Shown: piece by piece, positions 42,826 through 52,711 of the stretch | Numbering within the stretch: the first letter of the stretch is position 1 | Layout: each line of letters opens with the position of its first letter | DNA from: Alphaproteobacteria bacterium | GTDB taxonomy: Bacteria > Pseudomonadota > Alphaproteobacteria > Rhodobacterales > Rhodobacteraceae | Length of the DNA: 64,000 nucleotides | Assembly (NCBI GenBank): GCA_030425395.1 | Contig: JAUIAS010000001.1 | Span: 62,001-126,000, forward strand | Reading direction: 5' to 3' | Program-made: the position numbers and the translations under genes | Notes under the pieces: model-generated | Told to the model about the DNA's origin: nothing | The model's database searches: none | Seen by the model: the letters and a program-made list of their open reading frames with translations, nothing else

Positions 42826-43782
42826 TTATGACCCCACCGAAAGTCGATCGTTCAAACCCCGCGAGGGCACTTGCGCGCCCAGCGCCTGCGCAATCACGGT
42901 GATGTTGTGATCCAGCATCCCGATATAGGTCGCCTCATAGGTGCCCGGCGCACCCATCGCATCGCTGAACAACTCCCCACCAATAACAAGCTGATGCCCG
43001 CGCGCCGCGGCACCTTCGATCAGGGCACGCATGTTTCGGTCGGACACCGAACTCTCGACAAAAACAGCGCGGATATCGCGCTCCACGATCACGTCCACCA
43101 GCTCTGCAATGCGGTTCAACCCGGCTTCGGACTGTGTCGACAGGCCCTGAACGCCCATCACGTCAAAGCCGAACGCCTGACCAAAATACCCAAACGCGTC
43201 ATGCGCAGAGATCAGAACCCGGGACTTTTCGGGGATTTGTGACAAGCTGTCCCGGGCGTAGCTTTGCAGGCGCGCGATCTCTTCCAGATGGCGCGCCGCA
43301 TTTGCCTGAAACGCGCCTTCCGCTTCAGGTCGCAGGTCGATCAAATGCTTGGTGACAACACGCGCCGCTTCAGCCCAAAGTTCCGGGACCATCCAGATAT
43401 GGGGGTCGAATCTGTCGGCATAGTCTTCGTGTGCCCGTAATTTCCCTGTCGGGAAATCATCGCCAAGCGCAAACACAGGCTTGCGCCGTCCCAGATCAAC
43501 AAGCAGGTCTTCCATCTGGGCCTCGAGGTAGAGCCCGTTCCAGAAGATCGCATCGGCCCGATACAATAACGCAAGGTCTGTGCGCGTCTGACGATAGGCA
43601 TGGGGATCAATCCCCGGCCCCATAAGCGCGCGCACCGCAACATGATCACCACCGACCTGCCGCACCGCGTCAGCAATCATCGCGGTGGTAGTCACCACCG
43701 ACAAAGGTGCCGCCGCAAAGGCGGGGCGGGCGACGGCGAGCGCGGCAAGAGCAATCAGAAAGGACCGACGTTCAAATTGCAT
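42826..43782 (-). CDS. Metal ABC transporter periplasmic binding protein (TroA/MntA-like)
   Basis: 318 aa with a signal peptide (SFLIALAALAVARPAFA). Ligand residues of the ZnuA/TroA cluster A-I type: H in DPHAY, H in DPHIW, E in FVESS and D in FSDAMG. GELFSDAMGAPGTYEATYIGML favours the Mn/Fe (TroA) rather than the Zn (ZnuA) branch; the His-rich Zn loop is missing. It is the promoter-proximal gene of the importer; an operator-like dyad is found upstream. Confidence 0.87.
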   Translation of the reverse strand: MQFERRSFLIALAALAVARPAFAAAPLSVVTTTAMIADAVRQVGGDHVAVRALMGPGIDPHAYRQTRTDLALLYRADAIFWNGLYLEAQMEDLLVDLGRRKPVFALGDDFPTGKLRAHEDYADRFDPHIWMVPELWAEAARVVTKHLIDLRPEAEGAFQANAARHLEEIARLQSYARDSLSQIPEKSRVLISAHDAFGYFGQAFGFDVMGVQGLSTQSEAGLNRIAELVDVIVERDIRAVFVESSVSDRNMRALIEGAAARGHQLVIGGELFSDAMGAPGTYEATYIGMLDHNITVIAQALGAQVPSRGLNDRLSVGS

Positions 43783-43856
43783 AACTTCCCCATCATTTTC
43801 TGCACCGGCTACATATGAGGTTGATTTAACACTTCGTCAATGCTCTTGAGAATTAT

Positions 43857-43874
43857 TTGCAACAAAGAGTGCAA
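43857..43874. promoter_or_regulatory. Candidate Mur/MntR-like operator upstream of metal importer
   Basis: TTGCA-N8-TGCAA, a perfect 5-bp inverted repeat, lies 75 bases upstream of the binding-protein gene and 94 bases before the chosen deoC start. Alphaproteobacterial manganese regulators (Mur) bind related TGCAA/TTGCA repeats (recalled); the spacing here is not verified. Confidence 0.4.
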
Positions 43875-43967
43875 TGATCTGAACCAAATGCTGAGATGAC
43901 AGGCTTTCTTGCCAAATGGCAGACCGCGTGCGACGCTTTGGATCAACCTTGGCAACCGCAGCTTTCA

Positions 43968-44954
43968 ATGACGCATACCCATGAAAAAACCGCGCAGCTT
44001 CCGCAAGTCACGGAACCGCGCAATCCCGGAACCGCGCTTGATCTCGATTGGGTCTTGTCCGCGCGTGCGAACCGGTCGGCCATTGAACGTCGGGCCGCGA
44101 GCCTGCCTGCGCGGCGCAGCGTCAAGAAGGCTCATCAGGCCGCCTGGCTGTGCCGGGCAGTATCGTGCATCGACCTGACCACCCTATCGGGTGATGACAC
44201 AGAAGACCGCGTGCGCCGCCTGTGCGCCAAGGCCGCTCATCCGATCCGCCGAGATATCGCGGCAGCGATCGGGATGGAGGCACTGACCGTTGGTGCGGTG
44301 TGCGTCTATCATGACATGGTTCCGGCGGCGGTTGCCGCGCTCGCCCAAACCGGCATTCCGGTCGCGGCGGTCTCAACCGGATTTCCGGCCGGACTGTCGC
44401 CGTTCCACCTGCGCGTCGCCGAGATCGGTGAAAGCGTCAAGGCCGGGGCCAGCGAGATTGATATCGTGATTTCGCGCAGGCATGTACTGACAGGAAACTG
44501 GCAGGCGCTGTATGACGAAATGCGCGCCTTTCGCGCCGCCTGCGGCGAGGCGCATGTCAAGGCGATCCTTGCCACGGGCGAATTGGGCACACTGGAAAAT
44601 GTCGCGCGTGCGTCGTTGGTGTGCATGATGGCAGGAGCCGATTTCATCAAGACATCAACCGGGAAGGAAAGCGTAAATGCGACGCTGCCGGTCAGTCTGG
44701 TCATGATGCGCGCGATCCGCGATTACCACGACCAGACCGGGTTTCGCATAGGCTACAAACCGGCGGGCGGCATTTCCAAGGCCAAGGACGCAATCAGCTA
44801 TCTGGCCATGATCAAGGAAGAACTGGGCGACCGCTGGCTGCGCCCCGATCTTTTCCGCTTTGGCGCGTCATCTTTGTTGGGCGATATCGAACGGCAGTTG
44901 GAACATCACGTCACTGGAGCCTATTCGGCGTCGTGGCGGCACGCGATGGGATAA
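43968..44954 (+). CDS. deoC: Deoxyribose-phosphate aldolase
   Basis: 328 aa. Class I aldolase of the DeoC family: AVSCIDLTTLSGDDT, AVCVYHDMVPAAV, VAAVSTGFPAG, EIDIVISRR, VKAILATGEL, and the Schiff-base Lys in DFIKTSTGKESVNATLP. It splits deoxyribose 5-phosphate into acetaldehyde and glyceraldehyde 3-phosphate. I chose ATG 43968 because it matches family N-termini (MTHTHEKTAQLPQVTEPRNP); a start at 43896 would add 24 residues and neither has a strong ribosome site. It is 3 bases from the ALDH16 gene, whose product may oxidise the acetaldehyde. Confidence 0.9.
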   Translation: MTHTHEKTAQLPQVTEPRNPGTALDLDWVLSARANRSAIERRAASLPARRSVKKAHQAAWLCRAVSCIDLTTLSGDDTEDRVRRLCAKAAHPIRRDIAAAIGMEALTVGAVCVYHDMVPAAVAALAQTGIPVAAVSTGFPAGLSPFHLRVAEIGESVKAGASEIDIVISRRHVLTGNWQALYDEMRAFRAACGEAHVKAILATGELGTLENVARASLVCMMAGADFIKTSTGKESVNATLPVSLVMMRAIRDYHDQTGFRIGYKPAGGISKAKDAISYLAMIKEELGDRWLRPDLFRFGASSLLGDIERQLEHHVTGAYSASWRHAMG

Positions 44955-44957
44955 GCG

Positions 44958-47300
44958 ATGCAGATACCCGAAATTTTCGACCGTATGGAATATGGTACGG
45001 CCCCTGAGACGGCGGCCGACGCACTGGCATGGCTGGTGGATCAGGGCGACAGGTTTGGCCATTTCATCAACGGTGCGTTTACAGAACCGGGCGCGGTTTT
45101 TGACAGCGTCAGCCCCGCAACCGGCGAAACCTTGGCCTGCATCACACAGGCCACCTCCGCTGAAGTTGACGCTGCAGTGCGCGCGGCACGGCGCGCACAG
45201 GCTGGGTGGGCCCGGTTGGGCGGCGCAGGGCGGTCACGGCATCTCTATGCAATCGCGCGGCTGATGCAAAAACACGCTCGCCTGCTGGCGGTTCTGGAAA
45301 CGCTGGACAACGGCAAACCAATCCGCGAGGCGCGCGACGTGGATATCCCGCTGGCCCAGCGGCATTTCTATTTTCACGCAGGCATGGCCCAGATCATGGA
45401 CACGGAGATGCCTGACCGCGTGGCCATTGGTGTATGCGGCCAGATCGTGCCGTGGAACTTCCCCTTGCTCATGCTGGCGTGGAAGATCGCGCCAGCGCTC
45501 GCGGCGGGCAATACCGTTGTCCTGAAGCCTGCGGAATACACATCGCTGACCGCTCTATGTTTTGCAGATATCTGCCGTCAGGCTGGTTTGCCCAAAGGGG
45601 TGGTGAATATCGTTACCGGTGACGGTGCGGTCGGCGAAATGATCACGGCCCATGATGGCGTGGACAAGATCGCCTTTACCGGGTCAACCGAGGTCGGCCG
45701 CGCGATCCGTGCCACCACCGCCGGTCGGGGCAAGGCGCTCACGCTCGAACTGGGCGGGAAATCGCCCTATATCGTTTTCGACGACGCCGATATCGACAGC
45801 GCGGTCGAAGGTTTGGTCGATGCGATCTGGTTCAATCAGGGGCAAGTCTGTTGTGCAGGATCACGGCTTTTGCTGCATGCACCAATAGCAGAACGGTTCG
45901 AGGACAAATTGCGGCGACGGATGGCCAAGCTTCGCGTTGGCGATCCGTTGGATAAATCTATTGATGTGGGTGCCGTCGTGCATCCCGTCCAAAAGGCGCG
46001 CATCGCGGAATTGGTGGCCACGGCACTGCCCGAAACGGTGTATCAACCCTGCGAGATGCCCCAATCCGGGTGTTTTTACCCGCCGACGTATATTTCCGGT
46101 CTCAGCCCGAGCGATCCCCTGATGCAGGAGGAAATTTTCGGGCCGGTTCTGGTGTCGACCACATTCCGCACCCCATCCGAGGCCGTCGAACTGGCCAACA
46201 ACACGCGCTATGGGCTTGCTGCAACGGTCTGGAGCGAGAACATCAATCTTGCGCTGGACATCGCGCCAAAGCTGGCTTGCGGCGTGGTCTGGATCAACGG
46301 CACCAACATGTTCGACGCCGCCGCCGGGTTTGGTGGTGTGAAGGAAAGCGGCTTTGGCCGCGAAGGCGGTTGGGAAGGCATGGCGGCCTATACCCGCGCC
46401 AAGACCAAGACCACCAAGATCAAGCCCGTGCAGGCGATAACCTCGGGCACCGGCACGACAATCAACGAAGGCATCGACCGGACAGCCAAACTTTATATCG
46501 GGGGCAAACAGGCGCGGCCGGATGGCGGGTATTCGCAACCTGTCTTTGGCAAGGGCGGCAAACTGATCGCACATGTGCCGATTGCCGGGCGCAAGGATGT
46601 GCGCAACGCGGTAGAGGCCGCACGCGGTGCCAAGGCATGGTCCGCCAGCACTGCACATTTGCGAGCGCAGATCCTGTATTACATTGGTGAAAACCTCGAA
46701 GCGCGCGCGGGAGAGTTCGCCAACCGGATCAACCAGATGACCGGGCGGCGCGATGGAGCGCGCGAGGTGAGCCAGAGCGTTGACGCCCTGTTCCGGTTTG
46801 CGGCATGGGCCGACAAGTTCGACGGCCAGACCCGCGCCGTGCCGATGCGCGGAGTCGCTTTGGCCATGCGCGAACCGGTGGGTGTTATCGGCGCGCTGTG
46901 CTGCGACGCACGTCCGTTGTTGGGATTGGTTACCGTGATGGCATCGGCGCTTGCGATGGGCAATCGCGTGGTTTTGGCCGCAAGCGCGCCCTACCCCTTG
47001 TCGGCCACGGATTTCTATCAGGTGTTGGACACCTCGGACGTGCCCGCCGGTGTGGTAAACATCCTGACCGGACCACATGCGGATTTGGCAGAACCAATGG
47101 CATCCCACGCCGATCTGGACGCGATGTGGTGTTTTTCCTCAACCGACCTGTCCGGCGAAATCGAACGTCTATCGGCCGGAAATCTCAAGAGGACGTGGGT
47201 AAACAACGGACAAGACACCGATTACGGGGCAACCTCCGTACGCCGGTTCCTTGACGCGGCGACGGAGATCAAGACCGTCTGGGTGCCCTACGGCGTCTAA
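44958..47300 (+). CDS. Tandem aldehyde dehydrogenase of the ALDH16 family
   Basis: 780 aa, about 1.6 times a normal ALDH. Residues 1-490 are a complete catalytic ALDH with PWNFPL, LTLELGGKSPY (E264) and NQGQVCCAGSR (C298, the likely nucleophile). From about residue 500 a second ALDH-like unit follows (KLYIGGKQARPDGGYS, AALVTVMASALAMGNRVVL-like segment LVTVMASALAMG) that lacks a catalytic Cys region and is shortened. This pattern is the ALDH16 architecture. The gene is 3 bases after deoC, suggesting joint nucleoside-derived deoxyribose use, with acetaldehyde as a possible substrate (inference). Confidence 0.9.
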   Translation: MQIPEIFDRMEYGTAPETAADALAWLVDQGDRFGHFINGAFTEPGAVFDSVSPATGETLACITQATSAEVDAAVRAARRAQAGWARLGGAGRSRHLYAIARLMQKHARLLAVLETLDNGKPIREARDVDIPLAQRHFYFHAGMAQIMDTEMPDRVAIGVCGQIVPWNFPLLMLAWKIAPALAAGNTVVLKPAEYTSLTALCFADICRQAGLPKGVVNIVTGDGAVGEMITAHDGVDKIAFTGSTEVGRAIRATTAGRGKALTLELGGKSPYIVFDDADIDSAVEGLVDAIWFNQGQVCCAGSRLLLHAPIAERFEDKLRRRMAKLRVGDPLDKSIDVGAVVHPVQKARIAELVATALPETVYQPCEMPQSGCFYPPTYISGLSPSDPLMQEEIFGPVLVSTTFRTPSEAVELANNTRYGLAATVWSENINLALDIAPKLACGVVWINGTNMFDAAAGFGGVKESGFGREGGWEGMAAYTRAKTKTTKIKPVQAITSGTGTTINEGIDRTAKLYIGGKQARPDGGYSQPVFGKGGKLIAHVPIAGRKDVRNAVEAARGAKAWSASTAHLRAQILYYIGENLEARAGEFANRINQMTGRRDGAREVSQSVDALFRFAAWADKFDGQTRAVPMRGVALAMREPVGVIGALCCDARPLLGLVTVMASALAMGNRVVLAASAPYPLSATDFYQVLDTSDVPAGVVNILTGPHADLAEPMASHADLDAMWCFSSTDLSGEIERLSAGNLKRTWVNNGQDTDYGATSVRRFLDAATEIKTVWVPYGV

Positions 47301-47308
47301 AGCATCCT

Positions 47309-48613
47309 TTATCCGTCGAGGCCTGTGGGTTTGCCAACAACAACAAAATGCAGCCGTTCCGGTTGCATCAACGTGTCCGCCACGCGCCGGATGTCATCAA
47401 GGGTGACGGCTTCGACCTTGGCATTGCGGGTGTTGATATAGTCGATGGGCAGGCCATCCATCTGCATCGAAACCATGATGTCGGCGATCCGCGCATTGCC
47501 GTCAAAGCGCAACGGATACGCGCCGGTCAGGTATTTTTGGGCCGCCTCCAGTTCCTCGGCGCTGACCCCGTCCCGTGCCAGCTTGGCCCATTCTTCACGA
47601 ATGACAGAGACGGCTTCGGCGATACTGCCGTTGGCCGAAGCCACAGACCCCAGATAAACGGCGGCGTGATCCTTGGGCATAAGGTATGAATATATGCCAT
47701 AAGTCAGACCACGGTTTTCACGCACCTCGGTCATCAGGCGGCTTTCGAAACCGCCACCACCAAGGATGTGGTTCATCACGTATGCAGCAAAGAAATCGGG
47801 GTGATCGCGATTCATTCCCGCATGACCGAAAAGGGCCACTGACTGCGGCGTGTCGAAATCCACGACTGTGACGCCCCCCTCCAAATCAACGGCTACTTCG
47901 CCGGGCATAGGGGCACCAGTTTGCGGCAGATCGGCCAACAAATCATCCAGAAGGACAGACAGGTCTTGCGGCGTGATATCGCCCACGGCTGCGACATATA
48001 CCAGGTCGCGCGCCATCGCGCGGCTGTGAGCGTCGGCCAGATCATCCCGGCTCAGAGCCGTGACACTGTCAATGGTTCCCTTGCCATCGGTGGCATAGGG
48101 GTGATCGCCATAAGCCAGCGCGCGAAACGTCTTGCCCGCTATATCGTTGGGATCCTGCGCATCAGATCGCAGACCGGACAATACTTGCTGGCGAACACGT
48201 TCGATTGCATCTGGATCGAAACGCGGTTCGCTTATCGCGGATTTTAGAAGGGCAACTGCCGCGTCCCGGTTTTCGGTCAGGAATTGCGCGGTGACGGTGA
48301 CTTGGTCATCGCTCGCGCTGAAACCATAACGCGCAGCCAGTTCTTCGGCCTCGCGGGCGAAGGCACGCGCATCAAGTTCGCCTGCGCCTTCTTCCAGAAG
48401 GCCCGTCATCAGATGGATCGCGCCCCGCTTGCCATCGGCATCAAGGGACGTGCCGCCCCGAAACCGCAACGACAGCGCAGTAAACGGGATCGAATGGTCT
48501 TCGACCAGCCACGCCGTCAGGCCGCTGTTGGTTTCGACCTTCTGGATATCCACCGCTGCCAGGGCAGGCCACGCTATCATCCACGCAATAACTGCTGCAA
48601 AGAAAGGTTTCAT
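47309..48613 (-). CDS. M16 family peptidase-like protein, inactive-type subunit
   Basis: 434 aa with a signal peptide (MKPFFAAVIAWMIAWPALA). The M16 fold is clear (LRFRGGTSLDADGKRGAIHLMTGLLEEG, in pieces) but the HxxEH zinc motif is replaced by HLMTG. It resembles the non-catalytic partner of periplasmic M16 peptidase pairs (PqqL/YmxG-like). It overlaps the active partner by 4 bases and converges with ALDH16. Confidence 0.9.
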   Translation of the reverse strand: MKPFFAAVIAWMIAWPALAAVDIQKVETNSGLTAWLVEDHSIPFTALSLRFRGGTSLDADGKRGAIHLMTGLLEEGAGELDARAFAREAEELAARYGFSASDDQVTVTAQFLTENRDAAVALLKSAISEPRFDPDAIERVRQQVLSGLRSDAQDPNDIAGKTFRALAYGDHPYATDGKGTIDSVTALSRDDLADAHSRAMARDLVYVAAVGDITPQDLSVLLDDLLADLPQTGAPMPGEVAVDLEGGVTVVDFDTPQSVALFGHAGMNRDHPDFFAAYVMNHILGGGGFESRLMTEVRENRGLTYGIYSYLMPKDHAAVYLGSVASANGSIAEAVSVIREEWAKLARDGVSAEELEAAQKYLTGAYPLRFDGNARIADIMVSMQMDGLPIDYINTRNAKVEAVTLDDIRRVADTLMQPERLHFVVVGKPTGLDG

Positions 48614-49953
48614 TGGCTGATGGCCTCCGCTTGCATGAGGTATCCTGTAACGGAATGTTCAGGCCGCAGCACGGCCCGGGCCGCTTCTACGATGTCTTCT
48701 TCGGTGACCGATTGCAAAAGTTCGGGCCAGGCCTGCACATCGGCAATCGTTAGTCCCGAAGTCAGCGCCCGCCCGTATTGGCGGGCAACCGCATCGACAT
48801 TGTCGCGCAAATAAATCTGCGACGCCTTCAGTTGGGTGCGGATGCGTTGCAGCTGTTCTGGATCGACACCGGTTTCGATGAATTCGGCCAAGGCCGCGTC
48901 AAGGGATGCTTCGGCTTCTTCTAGCGACACGCCCGGCGCGGGCACGATCACCAGATCAAAGGACGTATCGTCCAGCGAAACCGACCCGTAGAAGGCACCG
49001 GTATAGACGGCCTTTTGATCATCGAACTGGAGCTTTTCCGTCAAGAACGATGTGGTTCCACCACCTAGAACCTCAGCCAGCAGGACGAGGGCAGCAGCCT
49101 TGTCCTGATCACCGGCATCACGCTCGGGTGCGATGTAGGACCGCGAGACATAGGGTTGCGCAATACGTGGATCCGCAAAGGTCAGACGCCGCGCAGCGCG
49201 GTGCGGCGGCTCTTCTGTCCGCAACCGGGGTGGCAGATCGGGATTGGCCGGGATCACCCCGTAATGGCGCTCAGCCATTTCGCGCACTGCGTCTGGTGTC
49301 ACATCACCGGATACGACAAGGATCGCATTGTTGGGGGCGTAATAGGTCCGGTAGAACGACAGTGCGTCCTCCATATCCAGTGTTTCCATTTCGTGCATCC
49401 AGCCGATGATCGGCACACCGTAGCGATGATTGAGATACAGTGTGGCGTTCATCTGTTCCGAAAACAACGCGCGGGGATTGTTCTCGACCCGCTGGTTCCG
49501 TTCCTCAATGATGACGCGGCGTTCGGTGACGATATCGCGTTCGGTCAGGCGGACATTTCGCATCCGGTCCGCCTCCATCTTCATCATCAGATCAAGACGA
49601 TCAGAGGCAACCCGCTGAAAATAAGCAGTATAGTCGTAGCTGGTAAAGGCGTTGTCGGTGCCACCGTTTTCGGCCACGGTGGCGGACAATTCACCGGCTT
49701 TCATCGTGTCGGTTGCCTTGAACAGCAGATGTTCAAGGAAATGTGCGACGCCGGATGACCCCTTGGGTTCATCGGCAGACCCGGCCCGATACCAGACCAT
49801 GTGTTGCACGACGGGGGCGCGATGATCTTCGATGACGACCACGTCCATCCCGTTTTCAAGCGTGAATGACGTGACCGCATCGTTGATGGATTGCGCCGGG
49901 GCGACGGTGCCGGACAAGACGCCCGCAAGCGACAGACAAAGTGCGCGCAGCAT
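48610..49953 (-). CDS. M16 family zinc peptidase, catalytic subunit
   Basis: 447 aa with a signal peptide (MLRALCLSLAGVLSGTVAPAQS, in part). Zinc motif HFLEH (GVAHFLEHLLFKAT) with a downstream Glu, and the R/Y substrate region (PYVSRSYIAPERDAG). It is probably secreted or periplasmic. It forms a heterodimer with the inactive homolog encoded directly downstream (overlap 4 bases). Substrates are unknown; similar pairs degrade peptides imported through the outer membrane. Confidence 0.92.
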   Translation of the reverse strand: MLRALCLSLAGVLSGTVAPAQSINDAVTSFTLENGMDVVVIEDHRAPVVQHMVWYRAGSADEPKGSSGVAHFLEHLLFKATDTMKAGELSATVAENGGTDNAFTSYDYTAYFQRVASDRLDLMMKMEADRMRNVRLTERDIVTERRVIIEERNQRVENNPRALFSEQMNATLYLNHRYGVPIIGWMHEMETLDMEDALSFYRTYYAPNNAILVVSGDVTPDAVREMAERHYGVIPANPDLPPRLRTEEPPHRAARRLTFADPRIAQPYVSRSYIAPERDAGDQDKAAALVLLAEVLGGGTTSFLTEKLQFDDQKAVYTGAFYGSVSLDDTSFDLVIVPAPGVSLEEAEASLDAALAEFIETGVDPEQLQRIRTQLKASQIYLRDNVDAVARQYGRALTSGLTIADVQAWPELLQSVTEEDIVEAARAVLRPEHSVTGYLMQAEAISQ

Positions 49954-50047
49954 AATTGTTCCTTCGGTTGATACGGATAGGTTTCACCGGGAACAAGTTA
50001 CGCGTGCGAAGCCAGTGTTCAAGCCGACATGGCGCAATCGTGAAGGA

Positions 50048-50557
50048 TTACCTGTTGGTTTCCGGCGGCGATGTCGGTGTCGCCAGCCCGGACCCGCGGG
50101 CCCTAAGGGTCGTAGCGAAGGGATCCAGCCCCTGCTTGTTATAGACCTGGCTATAACGGTCGGTGCGGAACAGACGGATTTGCGTCAGGCGACCGCGCCG
50201 CTTGCGGAACGCTTCGTCTTCTGCAGCAAGGGTTTCACGGATATCGCCCGGCACGCCATGGCGGCTTGCGTATTGGACAAGCCCGGCGTCCGAGGCTGGG
50301 ATACCCTCGGAGGCAGAGATCCGTCCGCCCAATGCGGCAACGGCTTCGGCCTTGGGATTGGGATCGACAAGGTTGCTCGACCCGGGTGCGGGTTCGGGCA
50401 GGTCCGAATAGTTGTCAGGCGCGCTAAGCGGCTTGACCGGAAGAACCAGAAATTCATCCGGGCCGCTCGTGTTCGACCGTAGATCACGCAGACCCGCGTC
50501 CGAGCATCCGGCCAACGCCATGATCATCACCAGAAATGCACCGTGCGACACGTTCAT
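50048..50557 (-). CDS. DUF3035 lipoprotein
   Basis: 169 aa with a lipoprotein signal: MNVSHGAFLVMIMALAGCSD, lipobox LAGC. Start at 50557 follows CGGGAGAAG. The mature part is hydrophilic (FLVLPVKPLSAPDNYSDLPEPAPGS in pieces). I recall the family as DUF3035, typical of alphaproteobacteria and possibly linked to outer-membrane assembly (BamF) in Caulobacter; that link is from memory and uncertain. It follows lspA, whose product would process it, by 51 bases. Confidence 0.82.
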   Translation of the reverse strand: MNVSHGAFLVMIMALAGCSDAGLRDLRSNTSGPDEFLVLPVKPLSAPDNYSDLPEPAPGSSNLVDPNPKAEAVAALGGRISASEGIPASDAGLVQYASRHGVPGDIRETLAAEDEAFRKRRGRLTQIRLFRTDRYSQVYNKQGLDPFATTLRARGSGLATPTSPPETNR

Positions 50558-50608
50558 ATCGCTTCTCCCGCCAGTTTCGCCCATCTCTAACGCATCCCGC
50601 GCCGGAGG

Positions 50609-51091
50609 TCACGAGGGGTTTTTCATACCATCGCCACGATCAAACAGGATGATCCCTGCCGCGCCCAGAAAAATGAACACATCTGCAACATTGAACACAA
50701 AGGGGTTGTTGATACCACAGCACGACACATTCAGGAAATCCACGACAAAGCCGTAAATCAACCGATCCACCACGTTGCCGAGAGCGCCCCCAACCAGAAA
50801 TCCGGCCGATATGGCAATGCGCCAGTCCTGCGCCGCCGTGCGCCGCACCCAGTAAAGCACCCCAGCCACCACCACGAGAGAAAAAACGATCAAAACCCAG
50901 CGCATCGCATCCGGGGCTCCATCGAAAAGGCCGAAGTTAATGCCCCGGTTTTCACCGTAGAAAAAATTCAGCAAAGGCGGCAGCACCGAGACATGGCGCA
51001 CGTCCGGCAGAGCCAGCACATAGAGAATCGCATATTTGCTCGCTTGATCGGCGAGAAACGCCCAAAATCCGGCCCAGAAAAGGTTGCGCAC
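50609..51091 (-). CDS. lspA: Lipoprotein signal peptidase LspA
   Basis: 160 aa, four membrane helices. Catalytic aspartates are in GNVVDRLIYGFVVDFLNV and FNVADVFI, as in the type II signal peptidase family. Start is GTG at 51091 after TAGGGGG; a longer frame upstream would run into purH. It cleaves lipoprotein precursors, such as the DUF3035 protein encoded downstream. It is 10 bases after purH. Confidence 0.93.
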   Translation of the reverse strand: MRNLFWAGFWAFLADQASKYAILYVLALPDVRHVSVLPPLLNFFYGENRGINFGLFDGAPDAMRWVLIVFSLVVVAGVLYWVRRTAAQDWRIAISAGFLVGGALGNVVDRLIYGFVVDFLNVSCCGINNPFVFNVADVFIFLGAAGIILFDRGDGMKNPS

Positions 51092-51101
51092 CCGATACCC
51101 C

Positions 51102-52691
51102 CTAGTGGCGGAAGTGGCGCATGCCGGTAAACACCATGGCAAGCCCGGCTTCATCGGCAGCGGCAATCACTTCGTCATCGCGCATGGATCCGCCCGGCTG
51201 GATCACGCAAGACGCACCCGCCGCCGCCGCTTCTAGAAGACCATCGGCGAAAGGGAAGAACGCGTCCGAAGCCACCGCCGAACCTTGGGTCAACGGGGCG
51301 GGCAGGCCCAGCGCCTCGGCCATGCGCTCTGCTTTCTTGGCTGCGATCAAAGCGCTGTCCACGCGACTCATCTGCCCTGCACCTACGCCGACAGTCGCGC
51401 CGTTCTTGACATAAACGATGGCGTTCGATTTCACGTGTTTCGCGATTTTCCAGGCAAAGCGCAAATCGCTCAGTTCGGCCTCGGTCGGTTGGCGCTTGGT
51501 CACCACGCGCAGATCACCTGCATCGACAAAGCCAGTGTCCTTGTCCTGCACCAAAAGACCACCCGCCACCTGTTTCCAGGCAAGTCCAGCCGTGCGGGGA
51601 TCGGCCAGTGCGCCGGTGGTCAGCAGGCGCAGGTTCTTTTTGGCGGCAAATATCTCCTTTGCGTCATCGGTCGCATCGGGGGCGATGACCACTTCGGTAA
51701 ATATCTGGGTGATCTCGCGGGCGGTGTCGGCATCAAGTGTCTGGTTCAAGGCGACAATTCCGCCAAAGGCGCTGGTTCGATCGCAATCAAAGGCATTACG
51801 ATAGGCGTCGGCCAAGGTGGCACCGCATGCGGCACCGCAGGGGTTGGCGTGCTTGATGATAACGCAGGCCGCACCGTCCTGCGCGGGAAACTCGCTCAGC
51901 AATTCAAATGCTGCATCGGTATCGTTGATGTTGTTAAAGGACAATTCCTTGCCCTGATGCTGGGTGGCGGTCGACACGCCGGGTCGCGCGGAACCATCCA
52001 CATAAAAGGCCGCATTCTGGTGCGGGTTTTCGCCATAGCGCAATGTTTGTGTCAGCGTGCCTGCAACAACGCGACGACGCGGGGCGGCTTCGCCGATAGC
52101 GCCGGCCATCCAGTTTGACACAGCAGCATCATAGGCCCCGGTCCGCGCATAAGCGATCTGCGCCAGTCGCTGGCGAAAGGCATAGCTGGTGGCACCATCA
52201 TTTGCGTCCAGTTCCGCCAGCAGCGCAGCGTAGTCTTCGACATCGACGACAGTGGCAACAAAGCTGTGGTTCTTGGCTGCAGCCCGGATCATCGCAGGGC
52301 CGCCGATGTCGATGTTCTCGATCATCTCATCATATTCCGCGCCGCGGGCAAGAGCGGCCTCAAACGGATAAAGGTTGACTACCAGCAGGTCGATTCCACC
52401 GATGTCGTGGTCCTGCATCGCCGCAACATGTGCATCGTTGTCGCGTAACGCCAGAAGCCCGCCGTGCACCTTTGGGTGCAGTGTCTTGACCCGACCGTCC
52501 ATCATTTCGGGAAATCCGGTCACGTCCGCCACGTCTCGGACTTCCAGCCCTGCGTCGCGCAACGTCTTGGCTGACCCTCCGGTGCTGAGCAGTTCGACAC
52601 CACGCGCAGCAAGCGCGCGGCCCAGATCGACCAGACCGGTCTTGTCGGAAACGGAAAGAAGGGCACGGCGGATTGGTGCGAGGTCGGTCAT
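51102..52691 (-). CDS. purH: Bifunctional purine biosynthesis protein PurH
   Basis: 529 aa. N-terminal IMP cyclohydrolase ([50 protein letters not shown] in pieces) and C-terminal AICAR transformylase ([36 protein letters not shown]). The protein catalyses the last two steps to IMP. It lies 20 bases downstream of the heparinase-like gene and upstream of lspA on the minus strand. Confidence 0.96.
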   Translation of the reverse strand: MTDLAPIRRALLSVSDKTGLVDLGRALAARGVELLSTGGSAKTLRDAGLEVRDVADVTGFPEMMDGRVKTLHPKVHGGLLALRDNDAHVAAMQDHDIGGIDLLVVNLYPFEAALARGAEYDEMIENIDIGGPAMIRAAAKNHSFVATVVDVEDYAALLAELDANDGATSYAFRQRLAQIAYARTGAYDAAVSNWMAGAIGEAAPRRRVVAGTLTQTLRYGENPHQNAAFYVDGSARPGVSTATQHQGKELSFNNINDTDAAFELLSEFPAQDGAACVIIKHANPCGAACGATLADAYRNAFDCDRTSAFGGIVALNQTLDADTAREITQIFTEVVIAPDATDDAKEIFAAKKNLRLLTTGALADPRTAGLAWKQVAGGLLVQDKDTGFVDAGDLRVVTKRQPTEAELSDLRFAWKIAKHVKSNAIVYVKNGATVGVGAGQMSRVDSALIAAKKAERMAEALGLPAPLTQGSAVASDAFFPFADGLLEAAAAGASCVIQPGGSMRDDEVIAAADEAGLAMVFTGMRHFRH

Positions 52692-52711
52692 CTGGAAAAG
52701 GTCCTGTTCAG

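Noticed and set aside
45861-47108. Minus-strand frame of 415 codons within ALDH16
   Set aside because: Antisense shadow of the high-GC ALDH16 gene; no domain and no ribosome site.
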